This document shows, piece after piece, positions 1-9,126 of a DNA stretch of 64,000 nucleotides. Where the stretch lies: assembly GCF_000172175.1 (NCBI RefSeq), contig NZ_ABJL02000008.1, positions 1,364,001 to 1,428,000 on the forward strand, read 5' to 3'. How positions within the stretch are numbered: position 1 is the stretch's first letter; every line of letters starts with the position of its first letter. This stretch comes from Bacteroides intestinalis DSM 17393. GTDB lineage: Bacteria > Bacteroidota > Bacteroidia > Bacteroidales > Bacteroidaceae. The notes under the pieces were generated by a model. That model saw only the letters and a list, made by a program, of their open reading frames with translations, made no database searches and was not told the DNA's origin. The translations under genes and the position numbers were made by a program.

Positions 1-2
1 GA

Positions 3-2213
3 TTGCTGATTGAAGAAGAAGCCATCGAGCATGTACGTAAAGTAGCTGAACGCGAACGTGCTCCGATGTATGTGGTAGGTGAAACTACCGGCGACCATCG
101 TTTTGCCTTCCAACAAGCTGACGGTGTACGTCCGTTCGACCTTGCCGTGGAACAGATGTTCGGTTCGTCTCCCAAGACTTACATGATAGACAAAACCGTA
201 GAGCGTCACTACGAAATGCCAAAATACGAACAGTCCAAGTTGCATGAATACCTGACGAATGTATTGCAATTGGAAGCCGTTGCCTGCAAAGACTGGTTGA
301 CTAACAAAGTAGACCGTTCCGTAACAGGTAAGATTGCCCGCCAGCAATGCCAAGGCGAATTGCAGTTACCGCTGAGTGACTGCGGTGTGGTTGCCCTCGA
401 CTATCGTGGCGAAAAAGGTATCGCTACCTCATTGGGACATGCGCCACAAGCTGCATTGGCAGATCCGGCAGCCGGTTCGGTACTTTCTGTAAGCGAAGCG
501 TTGACCAACCTTGTATGGGCTCCTATGGCTGAAGGAATGGACAGCATTTCCCTCTCTGCCAACTGGATGTGGCCTTGCCGCTCACAAGAGGGTGAAGATG
601 CACGCCTCTACACCGCTGTAAAGGCATTAAGTGATTTCTGCTGTGCACTGCAAATCAACGTGCCTACCGGAAAAGACTCTCTCTCCATGACTCAGAAATA
701 TCCCGACGGTAGCAAGGTGATTGCTCCGGGAACCGTTATTGTTTCGGCAGGCGGTGAAGTATCCGACGTGAAGAAAGTTGTTTCTCCTGTACTGGTAAAC
801 AACGAAAAGACAACCATTTATCATATTGATTTCAGTTTCGATACATTGAAACTGGGTGGTTCGGCTTTTGCACAGTCATTGGGCAAAGTAGGTGACGAAG
901 TACCTACCGTACAAGATGCCGAATATTTCCGCGATGCTTTCCTTGCTGTTCAGGAGTTGGTAAACAAAGGATTGATTCTTGCCGGACATGATATTTCTGC
1001 CGGAGGTTTGATTACAACTCTGCTTGAAATGTGTTTTGCTAATGTAGAAGGTGGTATGGAGATCAACCTCGACAAAATGAAAGAACACGATCTTGTGAAA
1101 ATTTTGTTTTCCGAGAATCCGGGTATCGTGATCCAGGTAAGCGACAAGCACAAAGAAGAGGTTAAACAGATATTGGAAGATGCCGGTGTGGGTTATGTGA
1201 AAATCGGTAAGCCGACTGACGAACGCCACATCCTCGTATCCAAAGATGATGCTACTTACCAGTTCGGTATCGATTATATGCGTGATGTATGGTATTCTAC
1301 TTCTTACCTACTCGACCGCAAACAATCTATGAACGGCTGCGCTAAAAAACGCTTCGAAAACTATAAGATGCAGCCTATGGAATTCGCTTTCATGCCTGAT
1401 TTCAAAGGTAAACTCTCTCAATACGGTATTGATCCGGACCGTCGTACCCCGACAGGTATCCGTGCAGCAATTATCCGCGAGAAGGGTACGAATGGCGAAC
1501 GCGAAATGGCCTACTCACTGTATCTGGCAGGATTCGATGTGAAAGACGTTACAATGACCGACCTTATCAGCGGACGCGAGACACTGGAAGATGTGAACAT
1601 GATTGTTTACTGCGGTGGTTTCTCCAACTCCGACGTACTGGGTTCTGCCAAAGGTTGGGCAGGTGCTTTCCTCTTCAACCCGAAAGCTAAAGAAGCTCTC
1701 GACAAATATTACGCTCGTGAAGATACACTTTCACTGGGTGTTTGTAATGGCTGTCAGTTGATGATGGAACTGAACCTCATTAACCCGGAACACAAGAAGA
1801 ATGGCAAGATGCTTCACAACGAATCTCATAAATTCGAATCCAGATTCCTGGGACTTACTATTCCTACAAACCGCAGTGTAATGTTCGGTTCGCTAAGCGG
1901 AAGCAAACTCGGTATCTGGGTAGCCCATGGAGAAGGTAAATTCTCTTTGCCTTACGATGAAGATAAATACAACGTAGTGGCTAAATATAGTTATGATGAA
2001 TATCCTGCCAATCCGAATGGTTCGGACTACTCCATTGCTGCAATAGCAAGTTCCGACGGACGTCATTTGGCTATCATGCCTCACTTGGAGCGTTCCATAT
2101 TCCCATGGCAGAACGGTTGTTATCCTGCCGACCGCCTGCACAGTGATCAAATTACTCCATGGATGGAAGCCTTCGTCAATGCACGTAAATGGGTAGAAGA
2201 AAAGACAAAGTAG
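3..2213 (+). CDS. purL: Phosphoribosylformylglycinamidine synthase (FGAM synthase), C-terminal part
   Basis: This is the 3' portion of purL, whose product converts FGAR plus glutamine and ATP to FGAM in de novo purine synthesis. The window opens inside the gene: the frame is open from base 3 with no true start, and large single-chain PurL proteins are about 1,200-1,300 residues, so roughly 500 residues lie upstream. The visible part covers the second synthetase half and a C-terminal class I glutamine amidotransferase domain. The nucleophile Cys is in GVCNGCQ near residue 581 of the visible part, and the His-Glu pair is in MPHLER near the end. It ends at TAG, followed by a hairpin. Assignment is firm; only the 5' end is missing. 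Confidence 0.97.
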   Translation: MLIEEEAIEHVRKVAERERAPMYVVGETTGDHRFAFQQADGVRPFDLAVEQMFGSSPKTYMIDKTVERHYEMPKYEQSKLHEYLTNVLQLEAVACKDWLTNKVDRSVTGKIARQQCQGELQLPLSDCGVVALDYRGEKGIATSLGHAPQAALADPAAGSVLSVSEALTNLVWAPMAEGMDSISLSANWMWPCRSQEGEDARLYTAVKALSDFCCALQINVPTGKDSLSMTQKYPDGSKVIAPGTVIVSAGGEVSDVKKVVSPVLVNNEKTTIYHIDFSFDTLKLGGSAFAQSLGKVGDEVPTVQDAEYFRDAFLAVQELVNKGLILAGHDISAGGLITTLLEMCFANVEGGMEINLDKMKEHDLVKILFSENPGIVIQVSDKHKEEVKQILEDAGVGYVKIGKPTDERHILVSKDDATYQFGIDYMRDVWYSTSYLLDRKQSMNGCAKKRFENYKMQPMEFAFMPDFKGKLSQYGIDPDRRTPTGIRAAIIREKGTNGEREMAYSLYLAGFDVKDVTMTDLISGRETLEDVNMIVYCGGFSNSDVLGSAKGWAGAFLFNPKAKEALDKYYAREDTLSLGVCNGCQLMMELNLINPEHKKNGKMLHNESHKFESRFLGLTIPTNRSVMFGSLSGSKLGIWVAHGEGKFSLPYDEDKYNVVAKYSYDEYPANPNGSDYSIAAIASSDGRHLAIMPHLERSIFPWQNGCYPADRLHSDQITPWMEAFVNARKWVEEKTK

Positions 2214-2240
2214 TTCTGACTACAATTTATAAGTGATGTA

Positions 2241-2278
2241 CAGGCGCAGGTTATAATATACAACTTGCGCCTGTTTTC
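2241..2278 (+). terminator. Probable rho-independent terminator after purL
   Basis: A 13-bp stem (2241-2253 with 2261-2273, one G-U/mismatch position) with a 7-nt loop is followed by TTTT, 27 nt after the purL stop. Confidence 0.7.
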
Positions 2279-2322
2279 GTCTAAACAATACGAGGTATCG
2301 GACACTATTCTTCTACATTCGT

Positions 2323-2354
2323 TTTGCTTTTATCAAACAAAATGCATATTTTTG
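2323..2354 (+). promoter_or_regulatory. Bacteroides-type promoter for the HTCS gene
   Basis: TTTG at 2323-2326 and TATTTTTG (TAnnTTTG) at 2347-2354 are separated by 20 nt, matching the Bacteroides -33/-7 consensus. The predicted transcript would have a leader of about 40 nt before the ATG at 2400. Confidence 0.7.
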
Positions 2355-2399
2355 CGTTAATTTCACAAAAGCTTCCAACAACAAACGACCGTAACTGTT

Positions 2400-5300
2400 A
2401 TGAGAAAACTCGTCCTTTTCTTTGTATTCACATATTTTTCTGCCCTATGCATCGCCCAAACATATAAATATCTCGGCGTAGAAGATGGCTTAAGTAACCG
2501 TAGGGTATACGCCATCCAGAAAGGGCCAAAAGGTTATATGTGGTTTCTTACGCATAATGGCATCGACCGCTATGACGGAAAAAACTTCAAGCAATACCGG
2601 CTTATAGACAGTGAAATAGAGGTCAATTCTATGTTAAATCTGAGTTGGCTCTATGTTGGCACGGATGGAACACTTTGGGAAATAGGTAAGAAAGGAAGAG
2701 TATTCCGCTATGATGCCAAACATGACCGCTTCCAGTTAGTATACAAATTACCGGATGAAGTGGTAAAAGGAAATCCGACTCCTGTAAGTTACGGCTTTAT
2801 CGACAGTAATAACATTGTATGGCTCTGCAATGAAGAAGCGCTATACCTCTATGATGTCGACACCGGCAAAACCAGCGTTATCAAAAATCATATTGGTGAA
2901 AGTATCACGGATATCGAACAGATTGATTCTGAACATTACTTCATCGGTACGGATGTCGGTATACATCATGCCGAATTAAAAGACAACGTTCTCAATCTTT
3001 CTCCTTGTCATTGGCTGGATAACCTGAAAATGCAAGTCAACGAACTATATTTTCATAAAGAAAGTCGTAAACTCTTTATCGGTACCTTCCAAAAAGGTCT
3101 TTATTTGTACGACATGAACATCCATCAAGCTATCAAGCTCAATGCCGGTTTGGAAGATGTCAGTATTACCCGTATAAAAGCTTTCAACGATAAGGAAATA
3201 TTGATAGCCACTGATGGTGCAGGCGTATATAAAATGAATGTGGATAGCTACAAGTGCGATCCTTACATTGTAGCGGACTATAACAGTTATAACGCCATGA
3301 ACGGCAACAGTATCTATGATCTCTATGTTGATGGTGACCGTATCTGGATGGCTAATTATCCTATCGGCATCACGGTACGCAATAATCAATACGCCAGTTA
3401 TCAATGGATTAAACATTCTATTGGCAATAGGCAATCACTTGTTAATGATCAGGTAAATGCGATCATTGAAGATCACGAGGGTGACTTATGGTTCGCTACC
3501 AACAACGGTATCAGCCTGTACTCCACTCAAACCAAGCAATGGTACTCGTTCCTCAGCGTATTCGATAATGGGAATGTTACTAAGAATCATGTTTTTATTT
3601 CTTTATGTGAGGTTTCACCGGGTATTATTTGGGCAGGCGGATACAGTTCAGGCATTTATCAAATCAACAAAAAACAAATGAAAGCGGAATTCTTCACTCC
3701 TTCTACATTTAGTGACAGTGATATCCGCCCAGACAAATATATACGTTCTATTATGAAAGATTCTGCCGGCAACATCTGGTCCGGCGGCTATTACAATCTA
3801 AAACAAATTGATATTTCACGTAAGAACATACGTGCATATCCGGGACTGAACGGCATTACGGACATTATAGAAAAGGACGAGAAACATATGTGGATAGGTA
3901 CTGCCACAGGTCTGTATTTATTAGATAAAGAGAGCGGTGAATTTCAATATATATCAATGCCGATAGAATCTTTTTATATCAATGCACTTTACCAATCGGA
4001 CAACGGTTTGCTATATATAGGAACCAGTAATTCTGGACTACTCATTTATGATTATGAGAACAAATCGTTCGAGCACTTTCATAAAGATAATTGCCCTTTG
4101 ATTTCCAACAATATATATACGATTCTTTCAGATGAAGACCAAAGTATTCTGTTGAGTACCGAAAACAGTCTGACAAGTTACTATCCAAGTGAAAAAGTAT
4201 TCCATAACTGGACTAAGGAGCAAGGATTGAAAAGTGACCATTTCAATTCTGCATCAGGTGTATTGCGGAAGAATGGAAACTTCATTCTCGGAAGTACGGA
4301 CGGAGCTATAGAATTTCATAAAGACATGATGATTCCACGAAATTACAAATTTCAAATGATATTCAGCGATTTACGTGTATTCTATCAGACCGTTTACCCT
4401 GGTGACGAAGGCTCACCGCTGGAGGTTGACATAGATGAAACCAAAGTATTGAAACTAAAATATAATCAGAATATATTCTCTTTGCGAATATCTTCCATTA
4501 ACTATGATTACCCGTCTCTGATTTTGTATTCCTGGAAATTGGAAGGCTTTTATGACGGATGGAGCCGTCCTGAAAAAGACTGTTTGATCCGATTCACTAA
4601 CCTAAATCCCGGAAAGTATACACTACGGGTACGTGCCATTTCCAGTGAAGACAGGCGAATCGTTCTTGAAGAACGTGACATGGATATTATGATAGAACAA
4701 CCAATATGGCTCAGCATCTGGGCTTTATTACTTTATGCTCTTGTTATTGCAGCAATTGTTACTATAACTTTACGTGTCATCATCTTACGTAAACAACGAA
4801 AAACTTCGGATGAAAAGATACGCTTCTTTATCAATACAGCGCACGATATCCGTACTCCGTTAACATTGATCAAAGCTCCTTTGGAAGAACTCAGCGAAAA
4901 GGAAGATCTGACACCAGGCGGACGTAGTAATATGAATACTGCCATACGAAATGTGAATGCCCTGCTGCGTCTTACGACTAACCTAATCAACTTTGAACGT
5001 GCAGATACTTATTCCAGTGCTTTGTATGTATCAGAATACGAACTGAGTACATATATGGAAGAAATGATCAATGCTTTCCGGGCTTATGCAGATGTCAAAC
5101 GTGTCAGCCTGACATACGAAAGCAACTTCCGCTATATGAATGTCTGGCTCGACAAAGATAAAATGGACTCTATTCTGAAGAATTTGATTTCCAATGCTTT
5201 GAAATATACACCGGAAGGTGGTAGCGTACATATTTTTACAGCTGAAACTGAAGATAACTGGAGCGTTGAAGTAAAGGATACGGGTATCGGCATTCCGGCT

Positions 5301-6419
5301 TCCGAACAAAAAAAGCTCTTCAGAATGCATTTTCGGGGTAGTAATGCCATAAACTCAAAGGTTACAGGCAGTGGTATCGGCCTGCTATTAGTATGGAAGC
5401 TCGTCCGTCTGCATAAAGGTAAAATTAACTTCAGCAGTACGGAGGGTAAAGGTTCCTGCATTAAGGTTATATTCCCGAAAAAAGAAAAATATTATCGCAA
5501 AGCCGTTCACAGTCCGAAACCGGGAAGTGAGAAAGTGGTTTATGCAGAATCAGGTGTACCTAAGAATATTTCTTTAAGTACGGTTTACGATACTGCCAGA
5601 CAGAGACAACAACAGAACGACGATCTCCCTAAAATCTTAATCGTAGAGGATAATGACGAACTGAGAGAGTATTTGCGCAATACACTGTCGGATGATTATA
5701 CCATACAAGTATGCAGTGACGGTAAGCAGGCACTTGACATCGTTAAAGAATACATGCCTAATATGATCATTTCGGATATCATGATGCCCGAAATGCGTGG
5801 AGATGAATTGTGTCACAAGTTGAAGAATGATATTGAAACATCACATATCCCTATCATATTACTTACAGCACTGAATAATGATAGAAATATCATTGAAGGA
5901 TTGAAGACAGGAGCAGACGAATACATCGTGAAACCATTTAATATTGGAATTCTTCGTGCTACGATAGCTAATATCCTTACTAACCGTTCCTTATTACGCC
6001 ATAAATATGCCAATCTGGAACTGAACGATGAAGAGAGTGACACAGCTTGCATCAACTGTTCCACCGATATTGACTGGAAATTTATTTCTACTGTCAAGAA
6101 GAGTGTGGAAGACAATATGGATAATAGTTCCTTTACAGTTGACGTACTCTGTAACTTACTGAATATGAGTCGCACCAGCTTTTATAACAAAATAAAAGCT
6201 CTGACTGACCAAGCCCCGGCAGATTATATCCGACTGATACGCCTGAAACGTGCCGCCCAGTTACTGAAAGAGCAACAACACAGTATAACTGAGGTTGCCG
6301 AAATGACGGGATTTAGTGATGCAAAGTACTTCCGTGAAGTATTTAAAAAGCATTTTAACGTCAGCCCAAGCCAATATGCGAAACAGAAAGAAGAAGATAA
6401 TAATGGTAAGATGATATAA
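2400..6419 (+). CDS. Hybrid two-component system sensor/regulator (HTCS)
   Basis: A 1,339-residue one-protein signalling system of the Bacteroides HTCS class. In order: signal peptide (about 1-19); periplasmic propeller-type repeats with WxGT and LYxYD motifs (about 20-690); a Y_Y_Y-like Ig domain ending near 765; a membrane segment (about 770-798); HisKA with phospho-acceptor His815 in TAHDIRTPL; HATPase with GTGIG/GSGIGL boxes; a receiver domain with Asp1126 in SDIMMPEM; and a C-terminal AraC-type DNA-binding domain. Such proteins sense glycan fragments in the periplasm and activate nearby transport and degradation genes. The unusual point is the context: the next gene starts 4 nt downstream and encodes a chromate-family transporter, and no SusC/SusD or glycoside hydrolase is adjacent. 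Its ligand cannot be read from sequence. Confidence 0.93.
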   Translation: MRKLVLFFVFTYFSALCIAQTYKYLGVEDGLSNRRVYAIQKGPKGYMWFLTHNGIDRYDGKNFKQYRLIDSEIEVNSMLNLSWLYVGTDGTLWEIGKKGRVFRYDAKHDRFQLVYKLPDEVVKGNPTPVSYGFIDSNNIVWLCNEEALYLYDVDTGKTSVIKNHIGESITDIEQIDSEHYFIGTDVGIHHAELKDNVLNLSPCHWLDNLKMQVNELYFHKESRKLFIGTFQKGLYLYDMNIHQAIKLNAGLEDVSITRIKAFNDKEILIATDGAGVYKMNVDSYKCDPYIVADYNSYNAMNGNSIYDLYVDGDRIWMANYPIGITVRNNQYASYQWIKHSIGNRQSLVNDQVNAIIEDHEGDLWFATNNGISLYSTQTKQWYSFLSVFDNGNVTKNHVFISLCEVSPGIIWAGGYSSGIYQINKKQMKAEFFTPSTFSDSDIRPDKYIRSIMKDSAGNIWSGGYYNLKQIDISRKNIRAYPGLNGITDIIEKDEKHMWIGTATGLYLLDKESGEFQYISMPIESFYINALYQSDNGLLYIGTSNSGLLIYDYENKSFEHFHKDNCPLISNNIYTILSDEDQSILLSTENSLTSYYPSEKVFHNWTKEQGLKSDHFNSASGVLRKNGNFILGSTDGAIEFHKDMMIPRNYKFQMIFSDLRVFYQTVYPGDEGSPLEVDIDETKVLKLKYNQNIFSLRISSINYDYPSLILYSWKLEGFYDGWSRPEKDCLIRFTNLNPGKYTLRVRAISSEDRRIVLEERDMDIMIEQPIWLSIWALLLYALVIAAIVTITLRVIILRKQRKTSDEKIRFFINTAHDIRTPLTLIKAPLEELSEKEDLTPGGRSNMNTAIRNVNALLRLTTNLINFERADTYSSALYVSEYELSTYMEEMINAFRAYADVKRVSLTYESNFRYMNVWLDKDKMDSILKNLISNALKYTPEGGSVHIFTAETEDNWSVEVKDTGIGIPASEQKKLFRMHFRGSNAINSKVTGSGIGLLLVWKLVRLHKGKINFSSTEGKGSCIKVIFPKKEKYYRKAVHSPKPGSEKVVYAESGVPKNISLSTVYDTARQRQQQNDDLPKILIVEDNDELREYLRNTLSDDYTIQVCSDGKQALDIVKEYMPNMIISDIMMPEMRGDELCHKLKNDIETSHIPIILLTALNNDRNIIEGLKTGADEYIVKPFNIGILRATIANILTNRSLLRHKYANLELNDEESDTACINCSTDIDWKFISTVKKSVEDNMDNSSFTVDVLCNLLNMSRTSFYNKIKALTDQAPADYIRLIRLKRAAQLLKEQQHSITEVAEMTGFSDAKYFREVFKKHFNVSPSQYAKQKEEDNNGKMI

Positions 6420-6423
6420 TAAC

Positions 6424-6972
6424 ATGAATATTTACTTCGAGGCATTCGGCCTCTTTTCTAAGATAGGACTCTTTACTATAGGAGGCGGCTATGCTATGGT
6501 GCCATTGATAGAAGAAGAGATTGTAGATAAACGGAAATGGATTGCCAAAGACGATTTCATTGACTTACTTGCTATTTCCCAATCAACCCCCGGCATTCTT
6601 GCAGTCAACATTTCTATTTTCATCGGATATAAGCTAAGGGGAATTCGCGGAAGTATAGTTACCACTTTAGGTACTATATTACCGTCATTCTTCATAATTC
6701 TTGCCATTGCGTTATTCTTCCATAACTTCAAAGACAATGTCATTGTTGAACGTATCTTTAAAGGTATTCGTCCGGCAGTGGTTGCATTGATCGCCGCTCC
6801 TACATTCAGTATGGCAAAATCAGCCAAGGTAAACCGATACAATATCTGGATACCCGTCGTGTCAGCATTGGTCATCTGGTTACTGAACTTCTCCCCTATT
6901 TGGGTAATTATCATTGCCGGTGTGGGAGGATACTTGTACGGACAATTGCGTCGTCCGAAAGTTGAAAGTTGA
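6424..6972 (+). CDS. Chromate transporter (CHR family) half-size subunit 1
   Basis: A 182-residue integral membrane protein of the short-chain CHR (ChrA) family, in which two homologous half-proteins are encoded in tandem and are thought to act together. The conserved family start FSKIGLFTIGGGYAMVPLI and the QSTPGILAVN motif are both present, followed by four or five hydrophobic segments. The start ATG lies 4 nt after the HTCS stop, so the two are almost certainly co-transcribed. The last codons and the stop lie inside a GAAAGTT heptamer repeat. CHR proteins export chromate in some bacteria, but many gut homologues have no tested substrate, so the physiological anion is unknown here. Confidence 0.85.
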   Translation: MNIYFEAFGLFSKIGLFTIGGGYAMVPLIEEEIVDKRKWIAKDDFIDLLAISQSTPGILAVNISIFIGYKLRGIRGSIVTTLGTILPSFFIILAIALFFHNFKDNVIVERIFKGIRPAVVALIAAPTFSMAKSAKVNRYNIWIPVVSALVIWLLNFSPIWVIIIAGVGGYLYGQLRRPKVES

Positions 6973-6977
6973 AAGTT
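6957..6977 (+). repeat. Three tandem GAAAGTT heptamers across the stop codon of the first CHR gene
   Basis: GAAAGTT occurs three times without gaps at 6957-6963, 6964-6970 and 6971-6977. The TGA stop of the upstream gene (6970-6972) lies within it. A/T-rich near-repeats of ATAAATCATAAAT type follow up to 7015. Confidence 0.8.
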
Positions 6978-7020
6978 GGCTGCGTATCATAAATCATAAA
7001 TTATAAATCATAATTCTCCC

Positions 7021-7572
7021 ATGCTTTATTTACAGTTATTCTATACATTCTTCAAAATCGGTTTGTTTGGCTTTGGTGGCGGATATGCCATGCTTTCTAT
7101 GATACAGGGTGAAGTGGTCACCCGCTATGGCTGGTTGACATCACAAGAATTTACGGATATTGTGGCTATCAGTCAAATGACGCCCGGACCTATCGGAATC
7201 AATTCGGCAACGTATGTAGGTTTCACAGCTACCGGAAGTGTATGGGGCTCTATCATTGCTACTCTTGCAGTGGTGCTTCCCTCATTCATATTGATGTTAG
7301 CCATCAGTAAATTCTTCCTGAAATATCAGAAACATCCGGTTGTAGAAGCCGTATTCAGTGGATTGCGTCCAGCAGTGGTCGGATTGCTGGCATCAGCAGC
7401 ATTGGTCTTGATGAACGCAGAAAACTTCAGTTCACCTAAAGAAGATATGTACTCGTTTATTATTAGCTGCCTCATTTTCCTAGTAGCCTTTGTAGGAACC
7501 AGGAAATATAAAATCAATCCTATACTAATGATTGTAGCTTGCGGAATAGCAGGGCTTATATTATATCAATAA
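7021..7572 (+). CDS. Chromate transporter (CHR family) half-size subunit 2
   Basis: A 183-residue membrane protein, paralogous to the preceding gene and forming with it a short-chain CHR pair. It carries the same family signatures: FFKIGLFGFGGGYAMLS near the N-terminus, QMTPGPIGIN near residue 60 and GLRPAVVGL near residue 115, with several hydrophobic helices. It is 48 nt downstream of the first subunit and ends at a strong bidirectional hairpin. A joint transporter with the upstream half is inferred from the family. The transported ion is unknown. The gene is the last in the HTCS-led unit. Confidence 0.85.
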   Translation: MLYLQLFYTFFKIGLFGFGGGYAMLSMIQGEVVTRYGWLTSQEFTDIVAISQMTPGPIGINSATYVGFTATGSVWGSIIATLAVVLPSFILMLAISKFFLKYQKHPVVEAVFSGLRPAVVGLLASAALVLMNAENFSSPKEDMYSFIISCLIFLVAFVGTRKYKINPILMIVACGIAGLILYQ

Positions 7573-7603
7573 AAAAGGTGAAGCTTATAGCTTCACCTTT
7601 TTT
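7571..7603. terminator. Bidirectional terminator between convergent genes, partly inside coding sequence
   Basis: A perfect 15-bp stem (7571-7585 with 7589-7603) has a 3-nt loop and A-run/T-run flanks, so it can work for both strands. Its right arm encodes the last five residues of the minus-strand gene ending at 7585. Confidence 0.85.
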
Positions 7604-9093
7604 GCAACTGTTTTCGATTCATTATGCAGTCGGTCGAGTGCCGTCACCACATAACGATATTTTGTTTTCCCATTCTCATACGGCAATTTATAAAAATTAT
7701 CGCGCGTAATAGCTACGATATGGGAAGGATCACTGATATCCACTTTCTCTTTTGCACCGAAGCGGTAAATCACATATTGAACAGCACGGTTCATTTCATC
7801 TTTGTACTTCGGGGCTGTCCAGAACAAAAGATACCCATCTGCTGTCCACACTGGTTTTACCTTACGCACTTTGTCAGGTGCTTCATTATCCATGAAATCG
7901 AATACCGGCGGTAAAGCAGGATATTTATGATATTCAGCAATCAAAGCATCGCGATATTTCCCCGCATTTTCCACCACTGCGCTGGCAGGCCACTGACAGC
8001 TTCCGCCAATTGTCTGATAAGCACGCTGCAATGCCATCTTGCGGGGAAGTTGGTTCATAGAGGGGTTTTGCGGATCAGCATTCTGTACTGTATTCATCAC
8101 TGATTGCCCGATAAACAAAGGACGGTTCTCCGTATGCTTTGCCCACCATTTCACCAATGTTTCATAATCAGCTGCCGGATGGCCAATATGCCAATATATT
8201 TGCGGAATGTTATAGTCCACCCAGCCTTCACGAGCCCAAAGAAGCACATCGGCATAAAGGTCATCATAGTTCTGTAATCCATTGGTCTTGCTACCCAGCG
8301 GATCACTCTTCTCATTACGATAGATACCGAAAGGAGATACACCAAATTTAACCCAGGGTTTCACCTCGCGTACCGTCTCATGTATTTTCTTTATCAACAC
8401 ATTGACATTGCTGCGCCGCCAGTCTGCTTTATTAGAAAAGCCACCACCGTAACGGGCAAAGCTGGCATCATCCGGAAAGTCCACTCCCGGTTTAGGATAA
8501 GGATAGAAATAATCATCCATATGGATAGCATCCACATCATAGCGGGAAACAATATCCATTACCACCATACAGATATGACGACGGCTTTCCGGTAATGCCG
8601 GATCAAAATACAATTGGTCACCATAGGTCACAAACCACTCGGGATGGATATTATAAACATGATTCGGAGCCAATTCATTCTTTAGCGAGGTCTTCACGCG
8701 ATAGGGGTTGATCCACGCATGAAATTCCATGCCTCGCTTATGGCATTCTTCAATCATAAACTCCATAGGATCCCAGTAAGGATTAGGAGCTTTTCCCTGT
8801 ACACCTGTCAGAAAACGACTCCACGGTTCCAGCTTGGAAGCATAAAGAGCATCAGCCTCAGGACGTACCTGAAAAATGATTGCATTGATACCTGCCCCTT
8901 GCAAAGAATTCAACTGGTCAAGCAAGGTTTGTTTCAACTTCTCGGTAGGAATTCCACGAAACTGTCCGTTGACAGCCTGAATCCAGGCTGCGCGAAATTC
9001 ACGTTTGGGATATCTTTCGGGTTGCGGAGATTGTGCCGCCACTGCTAAAGAAAAGAGCAGGGCGCATATGCACAAAAGAGTTTTTACTTTCAT
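7585..9093 (-). CDS. Secreted GHL10/YngK-type glycoside hydrolase-like protein
   Basis: A 502-residue exported protein with a signal peptide (about 1-20, cleaved after AVAAQ). It then has the GHL10 (DUF187) barrel that begins with FRAAWIQAVNG and carries the DAIHMDDYFYPYP segment, where acidic residues of the active site are expected, and a C-terminal Fn3-like domain (about 400-502). Relatives are annotated as family 10-like glycosidases or YngK; the substrate is not established. It lies 33 nt downstream of the sensor kinase on the same strand, suggesting co-transcription. A paralogue with the same architecture is at 16446-17933. Confidence 0.85.
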   Translation of the reverse strand: MKVKTLLCICALLFSLAVAAQSPQPERYPKREFRAAWIQAVNGQFRGIPTEKLKQTLLDQLNSLQGAGINAIIFQVRPEADALYASKLEPWSRFLTGVQGKAPNPYWDPMEFMIEECHKRGMEFHAWINPYRVKTSLKNELAPNHVYNIHPEWFVTYGDQLYFDPALPESRRHICMVVMDIVSRYDVDAIHMDDYFYPYPKPGVDFPDDASFARYGGGFSNKADWRRSNVNVLIKKIHETVREVKPWVKFGVSPFGIYRNEKSDPLGSKTNGLQNYDDLYADVLLWAREGWVDYNIPQIYWHIGHPAADYETLVKWWAKHTENRPLFIGQSVMNTVQNADPQNPSMNQLPRKMALQRAYQTIGGSCQWPASAVVENAGKYRDALIAEYHKYPALPPVFDFMDNEAPDKVRKVKPVWTADGYLLFWTAPKYKDEMNRAVQYVIYRFGAKEKVDISDPSHIVAITRDNFYKLPYENGKTKYRYVVTALDRLHNESKTVAKKVKL

Positions 9094-9126
9094 TCTTTAT
9101 AAATCTGATTAAGGGTTGTTTATTAA

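Noticed and set aside
6957..7015. Possible CRISPR or iteron array
   Set aside because: Units are 7 bp without unique spacers; only three copies; no cas or replication gene nearby.
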